DNA from: Collinsella sp. An7
GTDB taxonomy: Bacteria > Actinomycetota > Coriobacteriia > Coriobacteriales > Coriobacteriaceae
DNA length: 64,000 nt
Direction of reading: 5' to 3'
NCBI RefSeq assembly: GCF_002159335.1
Contig: NZ_NFHP01000001.1
Location: 372,001-436,000 of the forward strand
Program-made: the position numbers and the translations under genes
Shown: positions 56,733-64,000 of the stretch, in pieces
How positions within the stretch are numbered: position 1 is the stretch's first letter
How the letters are laid out: each line of letters starts with the position of its first letter
The notes under the pieces: model-generated
Databases searched by the model: none
What the model was told of the DNA's origin: nothing
What the model saw: the letters and a program-made list of their open reading frames with translations, nothing else

Positions 56733-56765
56733 TGACTCATTTTGGGACGGGGCTAAAATGGGTCA
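56733..56765. repeat. Diverged GGGGAC-type hairpin, copy 10
   Basis: TGACTCATTTT/AAAATGGGTCA stem with GGGACGGGGCT inside. Core is slightly changed (GGGACGGGG). Confidence 0.6.
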
Positions 56766-56786
56766 CTCGGAACGGGGTGTGCAAAC

Positions 56787-56808
56787 GCCTTTGATCAGTG
56801 CTTCCCTT
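56787..56808. repeat. AGGGAGAC-type arm, inverted and diverged
   Basis: On the minus strand it reads AAGGGAAGCACTGATCAAAGGC, close to the arms at 14911 and 47790. It lies six bases beyond the stop codon of the leftward AlkD-like gene. Confidence 0.5.
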
Positions 56809-56813
56809 GCGCC

Positions 56814-57578
56814 CTATCGTACGGGAATCTTGAGCGCCTGCAGGCGCTCCTTCTCCTCGGGCGAGATGCGCCGGCTCTCGCGGGCCTTCTGGAGCGCCTT
56901 GTTGTGCGTCCAGCGGTCGAGCACAGGCGGGCGCGCCTCAAAAAGCGGGTAGGTTGCCGCTGGCTGCTTGATGAGCGCAAACGAGAAGTACCATGCTCGC
57001 GCCATGTTGATGTAGTACTCCGGGCGTTCGATGCCCGCCACGAGCTGCAGATGCTCCGGCTCAAACGCCTCGCCTAAAAAGAGCTCCATGAGGGTGACCA
57101 CGCCAAAGCGGACCATGTACTCCGCTTGGGCGGCTATCCAGCGCCGGACGGCACGGAGCGCGGCGGGGAGGTCGCGCTTAAAGGCGGGCACGCGGATGAG
57201 GTCGCAGGTTGCCCAGTTGTCTACCAGCGGGAGGAAGGCGTCGAGCAGCTGCACGGCCTCTTCGGGCGTCTGCGCCATAAGGCCGATGAGCTCGCCGTGC
57301 AGGTTGTTTTCCTCGTAGAGCTCGTGGGGGAGGGTGGCGAGGAAGGTGCGTGCCTCGTCCGCACGCTTGCGCGCCAGCGTGCGGGCATAGCTGCGGAGCG
57401 CGGGCGTGCGCACGCCGAGGATGCGCTCGGGCTCGACGGTGGGCACGAGCTTGGCCTGAAACGCCCGGTACGCCGAGTCGGCGAGGGCTGCCAGCTCGCT
57501 TCTGATGCGCGCAAGCGTATCCCCTTGCGGCGGCCCGCTCGTGGTTTGGCTGGTGGCCGGTCGGTGCGGTGCTGCCAT
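56814..57578 (-). CDS. DNA alkylation repair protein, AlkD-like
   Basis: 254-residue HEAT-like helical-repeat DNA glycosylase family that removes alkylated bases. Visible family blocks are ILGVRTPALRSYARTLAR, LPHELYEENNLHGELIG, FLPLVDNWATCDLIRV and late PEYYINMARAWYFSFALI, with conserved Trp/Asp (DNWATCD) near the DNA-facing groove. ATG 57578 has GGAAGGGAGAGCTC upstream. The first 20 residues are non-conserved. Confidence 0.9.
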   Translation of the reverse strand: MAAPHRPATSQTTSGPPQGDTLARIRSELAALADSAYRAFQAKLVPTVEPERILGVRTPALRSYARTLARKRADEARTFLATLPHELYEENNLHGELIGLMAQTPEEAVQLLDAFLPLVDNWATCDLIRVPAFKRDLPAALRAVRRWIAAQAEYMVRFGVVTLMELFLGEAFEPEHLQLVAGIERPEYYINMARAWYFSFALIKQPAATYPLFEARPPVLDRWTHNKALQKARESRRISPEEKERLQALKIPVR

Positions 57579-57766
57579 GAGCTCTCCCTTCCACTGGTGC
57601 TGGTCGCGCGCGGTGTGCCGCGCGGGTACCTACGCCCACCTTACCAAACCGTAAGCCGCCGGTAAGGCAAATCGATGGCAGTCATATGGCTCGCCGGCAA
57701 GAATGAGTTGCGTGGCGAGGGCTGCTGCCCGCCCGCCGCGCCTGCAACCTTTGGGAAAGGACCTCC

Positions 57767-58765
57767 ATGCAGCTCGTCCAGCGTTTCCTCGCCGGCTATA
57801 CCGATAACTTTCGCGCGGCGCTTGCACTCTGGCCCCTCGCTTCCGTGGCGCTTACGCTGCCGATACTCGCCTACCTCTACCACCGCGACGGGCGCCTCAA
57901 GTTTGCGTCGGTCGTTTCCACCTATTTGGCCGTGCTCTATCTCATGGGGCTCGGGTGCTTTACGCTCTACCCGCTGCCCGAAGGGCCGTCGGGCCCGGGG
58001 GTCAGCTATGGCATTCCCTGGCAGCTCAACCCGTTTGCCTTTGTGAGCGACTTTGCGCGCGAGGGCGTGAGCACCCTGCCTCAGATCGTCTTTAACGTGG
58101 TGCTCTTTATGCCGCTTGGATTTATCGCGGGGCGTCTTCTGCGTTTAGGTGCCGCGCGCTCGGCGGCGCTGGGGCTCGCGGCGTCGTTTGTTATCGAGGC
58201 GGCACAGGGCACGGGACTCTTTGGAATCTACCCCTACGCGTACCGCACGGCCGACGTGGACGACCTCATCTACAATACCGCCGGAGCCGTGCTCGGCTGG
58301 TGGTGTGCCCTGCAGCTCGGCCGCGTGCTGCCGCCCGGTGCGCTTGCCGCGGAGGGCGAGGTAACCCACCGGCCCGGGTTTGTGCGGCGCTGCGTGGCCC
58401 TGTGGCTCGATACCGTGCTCATGGGGACGGTTTTGCTGGTGCTCGCCGCCGTCGCTTCGGTTGCGGCGTGGAGCATCCCCGCAGGCGAGCGGCTGTTCCA
58501 AGGCGGATGGCTCGTGGTGCTTGCGGCGGCGGTGTTTGTCGTGGTGGAGGGCGTTGTGCCGTGGATGCGGGGCGGCTCTACGCCGGGCGGCCGGTTTGTG
58601 CGGATGAGCTGCGAGACCCGCGAACGTACCGGTGCGCACCGGCTGGCGTTCTATCTGGCGCGCCTCGTGGTGCTGGGAGGGTCGTTCCTCTTCTTTCCGC
58701 TTGCCTGGACGGTCCTTATGCTCTTCTATCTCGTGGCCCGTCAGATGCCGTACGACTTCGTCTAA
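57767..58765 (+). CDS. VanZ-RDD fusion membrane protein
   Basis: 332 residues. The N-terminal 190 form a VanZ domain with about five hydrophobic helices (NPFAFVSD, FNVVLFMPLGFIAGRLL, ADVDDLIYNTAGAVLGW). The C-terminal 130 are an RDD domain: RRCVALWLDTVLM and TPGGRFVRMSCETR. This pairing occurs in Gram-positive bacteria; VanZ-type proteins influence lipid or glycopeptide-antibiotic handling, but the function here is unproved. GGGAAAGGACCTCC precedes the ATG. A 154-base palindromic element follows. Confidence 0.85.
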   Translation: MQLVQRFLAGYTDNFRAALALWPLASVALTLPILAYLYHRDGRLKFASVVSTYLAVLYLMGLGCFTLYPLPEGPSGPGVSYGIPWQLNPFAFVSDFAREGVSTLPQIVFNVVLFMPLGFIAGRLLRLGAARSAALGLAASFVIEAAQGTGLFGIYPYAYRTADVDDLIYNTAGAVLGWWCALQLGRVLPPGALAAEGEVTHRPGFVRRCVALWLDTVLMGTVLLVLAAVASVAAWSIPAGERLFQGGWLVVLAAAVFVVVEGVVPWMRGGSTPGGRFVRMSCETRERTGAHRLAFYLARLVVLGGSFLFFPLAWTVLMLFYLVARQMPYDFV

Positions 58766-58868
58766 GCAGCGGCCTGAGGGCTGGTTCATTTTTGCGCTCG
58801 AAAGCGGCCTGTTTTTGAATTCCCGTGCATCTCGACCTGCAACGTGGGCATATCTTTTGGCCTCGGAA

Positions 58869-59022
58869 AACTCGACCCGTAAGTGAGAGCCTCTTTTGGA
58901 GTCCGTCGAGTACACTGCACCATGATAAAGTGCTCAACTGGCCTTTTGCTGAGGTCTTGGAACTGTTATTGGCGGTCTACTTGCCGTTCCCCAAAATGAG
59001 GCTCTCACTTAAGGGCCGAGTT
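58869..59022. repeat. 154-base palindromic element, copy B
   Basis: Left arm AACTCGACCCGTAAGTGAGA; the right arm read on the other strand is AACTCGGCCCTTAAGTGAGA. The centre holds ATAAAGTGCTCAACTGG, as in copy A (15069-15223). Its length matches copy A to one base, but the arm sequence differs (TAAGTGAGAGCC instead of GATGTGAGTGTA) in both arms at once. It lies between convergent genes. Confidence 0.75.
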
Positions 59023-59092
59023 TGTAGCCGGCCCTCTTTTGCGGCGACAGGACGGGGTGTACGGCTCTGTGGCCCATCGCAACAGAATGTGC

Positions 59093-60088
59093 TTAGGCCG
59101 CGCCAAGGCGCTTGCGAAGGATGAGGACCGCGCCGAGGTCGGGTTCGCGCTCGGGCGGCACCAGCCGGCAGCGCGCGGGGAGGGCGCGCGCGAGCGGTTC
59201 CAAGATGAGCGGTCCCGCCTGGAAGGTTCCGCCCACGTAGGTAACGGGGATGGTCGCCGCCTGTCCGGCGGCCCCATCGACCGCGCCGCGCCCCTCGGCT
59301 CCGCCATCCGTGTCGCGGGCGCCCGTCTTTGTCTCTGAGCCGCCCGGCCCCTCAAAGATGTCCCGCACGATCGCTCGGACCATCGTGGCCTCTTCGCGCG
59401 CCGCGCGCTCCAGGATGTCGTGCGCGCAGGTGTCGCCCGCCTCGGCCGCGCGGGTCACCAGAGGCGCAAGCGCCGCGATGCGCGAGCGGTCGGCCATGTG
59501 CTCTTGGGCAAATGCGATGAGGTCAAAGTCGTCGGAGAGGCCAAGCTCTGCGCGCACCAGCTCGAGCAGGGGACCGGCGGGCGCGCGCCCGTCGCTCTCG
59601 CGCGTAAAGGCGTAGAGCAGCTCCTTGCCGAGCCAGCCACCGCTGCCCTCGTCGCCCAGCTCGTAGTCCCAGCCGCCGCAGCGCCGAGTGCGCCCGCGGC
59701 AGACCCCGTAGGCGATCGAGCCCGTCCCGGCGATGATCACAATGCCGTCGGCAAGCCCCAGGCCCGCCGCCCACGCCGCTTCGACGTCGTTCACCAGGGC
59801 GTAGGGTCTTTCCCCGGCGGCCTCGGCAACCAGCCGGTTGAGCCGTTCCGTGGCCGCGGCGCCCTCGCCGTAGCCGCAGAGACCCACCCCGATGCCAAAC
59901 TCCTTACCCAAAAGGCCCGTCGCTCGCGCCTGCTCGATGCCCTCGTCAAGCACCCGAGCACAGCCGTCAAACCCCACCTGCGCGTAGTGGCAGGTGCCGA
60001 GTGTCGTGCGCGCGAGCGCGCCAAGCTTCTCGTCGTACACGGTAAAGGCGGTTTTGGTGCCTCCGCCGTCGATTCCGAGCCACCGCAT
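59093..60088 (-). CDS. BadF/BadG-type ATPase, probable N-acetylglucosamine kinase
   Basis: 331-residue sugar kinase of the actin-like ATPase fold. It starts RWLGIDGGGTKTAFTVYD (phosphate 1), with GIGVGLCGYGEG, VNDVEAAWAAG, GIVIIAGTGSIAYG (phosphate 2) and GDEGSGGWLGKELL. A Gly/Asp/Ala insert (GARDTDGGAEGRGAVDG) near residue 265 is low-complexity. ATG 60088 is preferred with AGGGACGGCAGCG upstream; the 60148 start adds non-family residues. Members phosphorylate GlcNAc or related amino sugars from wall recycling; exact substrate is inferred. Confidence 0.85.
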   Translation of the reverse strand: MRWLGIDGGGTKTAFTVYDEKLGALARTTLGTCHYAQVGFDGCARVLDEGIEQARATGLLGKEFGIGVGLCGYGEGAAATERLNRLVAEAAGERPYALVNDVEAAWAAGLGLADGIVIIAGTGSIAYGVCRGRTRRCGGWDYELGDEGSGGWLGKELLYAFTRESDGRAPAGPLLELVRAELGLSDDFDLIAFAQEHMADRSRIAALAPLVTRAAEAGDTCAHDILERAAREEATMVRAIVRDIFEGPGGSETKTGARDTDGGAEGRGAVDGAAGQAATIPVTYVGGTFQAGPLILEPLARALPARCRLVPPEREPDLGAVLILRKRLGAA

Positions 60089-60255
60089 CGCTGCCGTCCC
60101 TTCGTTTGCGGCCCGCGCCCGTACTGGGGCCGTTGTTGTGCTCCGCACAGAACGTGCACACCGCAGGTGGCATTTGTCTACCGAGCGTTCCTGCGGGGCA
60201 TAATGGATTCTGATTATGCGTCACCACTTCCATTTTTCCTAGAAGGGAGCACATC

Positions 60256-60618
60256 ATGGCAGTATTCTTCAAGGACGCAAACGGCAACTTCTTCACTTCC
60301 GTCAAGGCGGGCGTGGGCGCACCCGAGGGCTTTGAGCCCGTCGAGGCCAACTCGGTGGACGCGGCGCAGGAGAAGCACGTTCCCGCAGTTGAGCTCCAGC
60401 GCGACGGCCACATCATCCACGTGCGTGTGGGCGAGGTCGAGCACCCCATGACCGAGGAGCACTACATCGAGTGGATCGCGCTCGACGCCGACGGTCGCCT
60501 CGAGATCCACGAGCTCAAGCCCGGCCAGACGCCCGCCACGTTCTTTGCGGGCGGCGTCAAGTCGGGGCGCGTGTACGCCTACTGCAACCTTCACGGGCTG
60601 TGGGTCAAGGAGTTCTAG
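60256..60618 (+). CDS. Superoxide reductase, neelaredoxin-like
   Basis: Reduces superoxide without making oxygen. The 120-residue protein has the iron-site ligands in QEKHVPAVE, EHPMTEEHYIEW and YAYCNLHGLW (four His and one Cys). The N-terminal Cys4 desulforedoxin domain of class I enzymes is absent; the first 15 residues instead read FFKDANGNFF. AAGGGAGCACATC precedes the ATG. Its likely electron donor is the rubredoxin at 50.5 kb. Monocistronic with terminator. Confidence 0.92.
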   Translation: MAVFFKDANGNFFTSVKAGVGAPEGFEPVEANSVDAAQEKHVPAVELQRDGHIIHVRVGEVEHPMTEEHYIEWIALDADGRLEIHELKPGQTPATFFAGGVKSGRVYAYCNLHGLWVKEF

Positions 60619-60671
60619 CGCCGGCACCGCTGCGGGCGGTATCATAGCGTTAGCTTCAGAATCGGCTGAAC

Positions 60672-60696
60672 GGGGCCGCCTTCGGGCGGCCCTTTT
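60672..60696 (+). terminator. Terminator after superoxide reductase
   Basis: GGGCCGCC-TTC-GGGCGGCCC followed by TTTT; it lies just before the next start codon, so it could also be a leader element of the NadE-like gene. Confidence 0.7.
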
Positions 60697-60717
60697 GCCA
60701 GAGGGGGAGGGACGGTC

Positions 60718-62658
60718 ATGAGGATCGCGCTTGCGCAGATTGACGCGCGTCTGGGCGATATCGAGGGCACCTGCGCCCGTATCGAGAGCCAGGCGGTGCT
60801 CGCGCATGACCAAGGCGCCGACCTCCTCTGCGTACCCGCGCCGCTCATGACCGGCTTGGCCCCCGGCTCGCTCACCGATAACCCCAACTACGAGCACGCC
60901 CTCATCGCAGGGCTTCGCGACGTGGCGCGCCAGCTTGAGACCCTCGATATGGAGGCGATCGTGCCCGCCCCCGTGGGCTTTGAGCACATGCCGCTCATCG
61001 AGGTCTTTCTCTTGCGCGACGGTCGGGTCATCCCGCTCAGGAGCGTGTTTGCCGCCGCGCGCAACGGCTCGGGCGAGGAGCTCTGGCTGCCCCCGGTTTT
61101 TGACGTGCGCGGCGTGCGCTTGGCGGTTACCTTTGACGTGGAGCGCGACGTACCGAATTTGCCCACGGGGTGCGACCTGGCGCTCTACATCCAGACAGCC
61201 TCGTTTCAGATGGACGACGAGGCAACGACGGGGGTTGCCGCCGTGGCCGACGGACACGTTGCCGAGGCCGCGCGCAGCCGCGGGGTATGGGTGGCTCACA
61301 TGGCGCCGGTGGGCGGGTTTGACGACGCCGTCTTTACCGGAGGCTCGTATGTGATGGACGACGCCGGGCGTGTGGTGTCGATGGCGCCGTGCTTTGAGGA
61401 GGCCCTGCTGGTGCAGGAGATCGAGCGCGGCCGGGTTGCCGCAGCGCTCGAGACTCACGAGCTTCCGCAGTTTAGGCGCGAGGCGTGGCTCTGGGAGGCA
61501 CTCCGTCTGCACCTGCGCGATAGCGTCGAGGCCCTGGGGCGCACGCGCGTCGTGGTGGCGCTTGCGGGGGATCTGCCGAGCTCGCTCGCGGCGGTGCTCG
61601 CGGTCGACGCGCTCGGCTCGCGCAACGTGGTGGCGCTCGTGGTGGAGCGCGCCGAGGCGCTGACGCCCGCCGAGGAGGAGGTCGAGCGGACCCGCCGCGA
61701 GCGGGCCCGGGCGCTTGCCCGAGCCTTGGGGGTCGAGGTGGTCGAGCGCGGCCCCGTGGACGCAGGGGCGATGCTTGCCGCGGACCTCGGCCAGGACCGG
61801 CGCACGCGGGAGAGGCTCGAGGCCATCTACCTCGAGCAACTGGCACGCGAGCGCGGGGCGGCGGCGATCTGCCCCCTCACCAAGACCGATATCGCACTCG
61901 CCGCACCGTGGTTTGCGGACGGCTGTCCCGGCGACTTGATGCCCTTTGGCGACGTGTACCTCACGGAGCTGGAGTTTCTTGCGCGCGAGCGCGTGCGGGC
62001 GGGCTCGGCCATACCGCAGGCGCTCGTTACGCTCGGTGAGGTGGAGGCGTGCCTTGCGCGGACCGTCCGGGCTGCCGCGGCGGTGATGCCCGGCGGTACG
62101 GACTTTGCTGAGTCCGCCGCTGGGCTTCTGGGTGCACTCGAGCCCGCGCAGGTGGACGGTGCGCTCGAGGCGCATGTGGAGCGCGGCCTGGCCTTTGAGG
62201 ACATCCCGCTCGCGTCCTCCGCGCCCGAGGCGCTCGCCCTGCTGCTCATGCTCGTGCGCGCGGGCGAGGCGGCACGACGCCGTCTGCCGCTCGCGCCGAC
62301 GGTCTCGGCCCGCTCGTTTGCCGAGCGCCACTGGCCCGTGCAGCTCGCATGGTCCGATACGGGCCGGGCGACGGAGGAGCGGCTCTGTGTTGCCGATCTG
62401 GTGAGCGCGGAGTCCGAGCGCATCGAGGAACTGGGGGAGGAGCACGCCCGCCGCGTGCGGGGCGAGGTGGCCGCGCTCTTGGGGAGCCTTCTTGGCTTGG
62501 ATGTGGCCGACCTCGACCCCGAAGAGATCGAGTCGGAGCTCATGCGCCGCATGCAGGCCGCCGCCGAAGGCGAGGGCCCCGGCTTTGACCTGGGTCAACT
62601 CCCGCCAGGCATGCGCTCCCAGGGCCCTCACGGCTTCCCGTTCTTTTCGCAGAACTAG
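60718..62658 (+). CDS. NadE-like protein lacking catalytic residues (probable pseudoenzyme)
   Basis: 646 residues aligned end to end with glutamine-dependent NAD+ synthetase: a nitrilase domain (1-270) and a synthetase domain (from about 275). Key residues are changed. The nitrilase Glu of PEL is Ala41 (VPAPLMTG), the catalytic Cys of the ICED block is Asp (GVRLAVTFDVERD), and no Lys is seen in the usual loop. The ATP loop SGGxDS reads AGDLPSS. CPLTKTDIAL replaces the usual TTGNKSE. Yet the frame is intact and domain order kept. An Ala/Glu-rich C-terminal tail follows (EELGEEHARRV). Ribosome site GGGGGAGGGACGGTC. A true NadE should exist elsewhere. Confidence 0.8.
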   Translation: MRIALAQIDARLGDIEGTCARIESQAVLAHDQGADLLCVPAPLMTGLAPGSLTDNPNYEHALIAGLRDVARQLETLDMEAIVPAPVGFEHMPLIEVFLLRDGRVIPLRSVFAAARNGSGEELWLPPVFDVRGVRLAVTFDVERDVPNLPTGCDLALYIQTASFQMDDEATTGVAAVADGHVAEAARSRGVWVAHMAPVGGFDDAVFTGGSYVMDDAGRVVSMAPCFEEALLVQEIERGRVAAALETHELPQFRREAWLWEALRLHLRDSVEALGRTRVVVALAGDLPSSLAAVLAVDALGSRNVVALVVERAEALTPAEEEVERTRRERARALARALGVEVVERGPVDAGAMLAADLGQDRRTRERLEAIYLEQLARERGAAAICPLTKTDIALAAPWFADGCPGDLMPFGDVYLTELEFLARERVRAGSAIPQALVTLGEVEACLARTVRAAAAVMPGGTDFAESAAGLLGALEPAQVDGALEAHVERGLAFEDIPLASSAPEALALLLMLVRAGEAARRRLPLAPTVSARSFAERHWPVQLAWSDTGRATEERLCVADLVSAESERIEELGEEHARRVRGEVAALLGSLLGLDVADLDPEEIESELMRRMQAAAEGEGPGFDLGQLPPGMRSQGPHGFPFFSQN

Positions 62659-62730
62659 GTGGCGACGGGCGGGATACCCTCTCATTCTTCTCTTTTCCTT
62701 ATGTAGAGAGGTGGGACTGTTCGGGTTGCC

Positions 62731-62838
62731 GCAGTCTCCCTCGGATGCCGGTGGGGCGAACCGCGGCGCGACTCGCGGAGCGAGCCCGAAGGGCGTGGAG
62801 CGCCGGGGCTCGCCCCACCGGCATCCGAGGGAGACTGC
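62731..62838. repeat. Perfect 29-base inverted repeat, 108 bases in total
   Basis: Arm GCAGTCTCCCTCGGATGCCG... (62731-62759) matches 62810-62838 exactly on the other strand, with a 50-base GC-rich spacer that folds further. It lies in the gap between the NadE-like gene and ruvC; no T run follows. Confidence 0.8.
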
Positions 62839-62971
62839 CAAGTGTCACAACACCTGCATACAAGCTTGGCTTCTCGTTGCTTTCACGCTTTCCAAAACTC
62901 TCGCCCCGTCATACTAACCTACGTGTTATAGTAGAACAAATGTTCTAGACGCGGCGAGGGAGGTGCGACGG

Positions 62972-63523
62972 ATGGTGATTTTGGGCATAGACCCCGGCTT
63001 GGCCAATACGGGGTGGGGCATCGTGGAGGAACGCCGGGGCGAGGTTCGCTGTCGGGCCTACGGCTGCATCCATACCGAGGCGCACGAGCCGCTCGATCAG
63101 CGCCTCCGGGCCATCGTGGACGACCTTGCGCGCGTGGTGGGGCGGTACGGCCCCGAGGCGGCCGCGGTGGAGAGCATCTACTTCGGCGCGAACGCCCGCT
63201 CCGCCATCCCCACGGCCCATGCGCGCGGCGCAGCGCTCGTGGCGTGCTCGCTTGCCGGAGTGGCGGTGGGTGAGTACACGCCCATGCAGATCAAGCAGGC
63301 CGTGGTGGGTACGGGCGCGGCGGACAAGCGACAGGTTACCTTTATGGTGCGCAACCTCCTCCATCTCGACCACGATCCCAAGCCCGACCACGCAGCTGAC
63401 GCCCTCGCGTGCGCCATCTGCCATGCGCACCTCGCGCGCACGGCGGTGCTCTCCGGTGGCGGCTACATCCAACAGAAAGGCGACCCGTATCATGATTGCG
63501 CTTCTGCACGGCATTCTCGTTGA
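62972..63523 (+). CDS. ruvC: Holliday junction resolvase RuvC
   Basis: Cuts four-way DNA junctions as a dimer. The 183-residue product has acidic catalytic residues in GIDPGLANTGWG, VESIYFG and HDPKPDHAADALACAICHA. ATG 62972 has GGGAGG eight bases upstream; the GTG at 62963 is less well placed. The last 25 residues (GGGYIQQKGDPYHDCASARHSR) run past the usual end. It overlaps ruvA by 32 bases. Confidence 0.94.
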   Translation: MVILGIDPGLANTGWGIVEERRGEVRCRAYGCIHTEAHEPLDQRLRAIVDDLARVVGRYGPEAAAVESIYFGANARSAIPTAHARGAALVACSLAGVAVGEYTPMQIKQAVVGTGAADKRQVTFMVRNLLHLDHDPKPDHAADALACAICHAHLARTAVLSGGGYIQQKGDPYHDCASARHSR

Positions 63524-64000
63524 GGCTACGCCCTCGCAAGCGGTGGTGGACGCCGGGGGCGTGGGCTTTGAGCTCGGCATCTCGGGCACGACGGCCGCGG
63601 CCCTCCCTGCGGTGGGCGAGGAGGTGCAGCTCTTTACGCGCTTCAGGTTGGCTAACGACGTTATGTCGCTCTACGGGTTTGCCACGAGTGAGGAGCGGGC
63701 GATGTTTGACCGGCTCATCGCTGTATCGAGCGTGGGGCCGCGCATGGCGCTCTCCGTCCTTTCCAAGTTCTCCGTATCGCAGCTCTACACCGTGGTGATG
63801 GCCGAGGACGCCAAGAGCATGGCGACGGTGCCGGGCGTGGGGAAGAAGACCGCCCAGCGCCTTATCCTCGAGCTCAAGGGCACGCTCGCCAAGGACCGAT
63901 CGCTCGCCGGGGCTACGGTGCCCCTGCCCGGACAGCTGCCGCTCGCCCCCGCGTCGGCCTCGGCGGTGGAGGATGCGCGCGCGGCGCTCCTCTCCATGGG
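63492..64000 (+). CDS. ruvA: Holliday junction helicase subunit RuvA (3' end outside window)
   Basis: Junction-recognition subunit of RuvAB. The visible 169 residues show the N-terminal OB fold (ALLHGILVEATPSQAVVDAGGVGFELGIS) and domain II with the two helix-hairpin-helix motifs (VSSVGPRMALSVLS and VPGVGKKTAQRLILELKG). AGAAAGG lies eleven bases before ATG 63492, inside ruvC. The C-terminal RuvB-binding domain begins at the window edge; ruvB is expected next. Confidence 0.94.
   Translation, partial: MIALLHGILVEATPSQAVVDAGGVGFELGISGTTAAALPAVGEEVQLFTRFRLANDVMSLYGFATSEERAMFDRLIAVSSVGPRMALSVLSKFSVSQLYTVVMAEDAKSMATVPGVGKKTAQRLILELKGTLAKDRSLAGATVPLPGQLPLAPASASAVEDARAALLSM

Overview
The window is 64 kb of GC-rich DNA from an anaerobic actinobacterium. 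It is most like a Coriobacteriia gut organism of the Collinsella/Olsenella type. This is inferred from gene content, not from a database search: split transketolase, superoxide reductase, rubredoxin with a flavin reductase, a lactose/cellobiose PTS with a GH1 enzyme, ribosomal protein L31 with a Lys/Ala tail, and AGGAGG-type ribosome binding sites. No tRNA, rRNA, CRISPR array, transposase or phage structural gene was seen.

Layout. 1-16 kb: ecfT-truA, a glycosyltransferase, argR with a 35-residue membrane protein, a bifunctional penicillin-binding protein, a U32 peptidase, a DUF6056-like membrane protein, tyrS, a LysR remnant, adenine deaminase and a HAD hydrolase. 16-24 kb: citrate synthase, ACT regulator, rpmE with a leader of two matched hairpins, and a PTS operon (IIA-IIB-unknown membrane protein-IIC) followed by a GH1 glycosidase. 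24-30 kb: secA-prfB and a YitT protein. 30-40 kb: an accessory region, AT-richer in parts, with a DUF1906 peptidoglycan-binding protein, several secreted proteins, a beta-propeller lipoprotein, and a radical SAM/SPASM gene followed 9 bases later by a 25-residue peptide gene, then a DUF2975/XRE pair. 41-50 kb: split transketolase, ftsEX, rnr, a TPR protein, smpB, flavin reductase and rubredoxin. 50-64 kb: a repeat field, a nuclease-fold protein operon behind a phased operator-like array, an ABC ATPase, threonine ammonia-lyase, AlkD-like repair protein, VanZ-RDD protein, BadF-type kinase, superoxide reductase, a NadE-like protein lacking catalytic residues, and ruvC-ruvA.

The most promising undescribed system is the radical SAM/SPASM maturase with its 25-residue peptide gene (37.36-38.68 kb). 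Other notable items are an RF2 whose codon-recognition tripeptide reads SPT instead of SPF, the NadE-like pseudoenzyme, TCTRACC boxes spaced 11/21/11/21 bases, and a dense population of intergenic inverted-repeat elements. The latter include about eleven hairpins with a GGGGAC core and covarying stems, and two 154-155-base elements whose arms change together. Functions are assigned from motifs recognised by eye; spacing, motif and repeat statements were read directly from the sequence.
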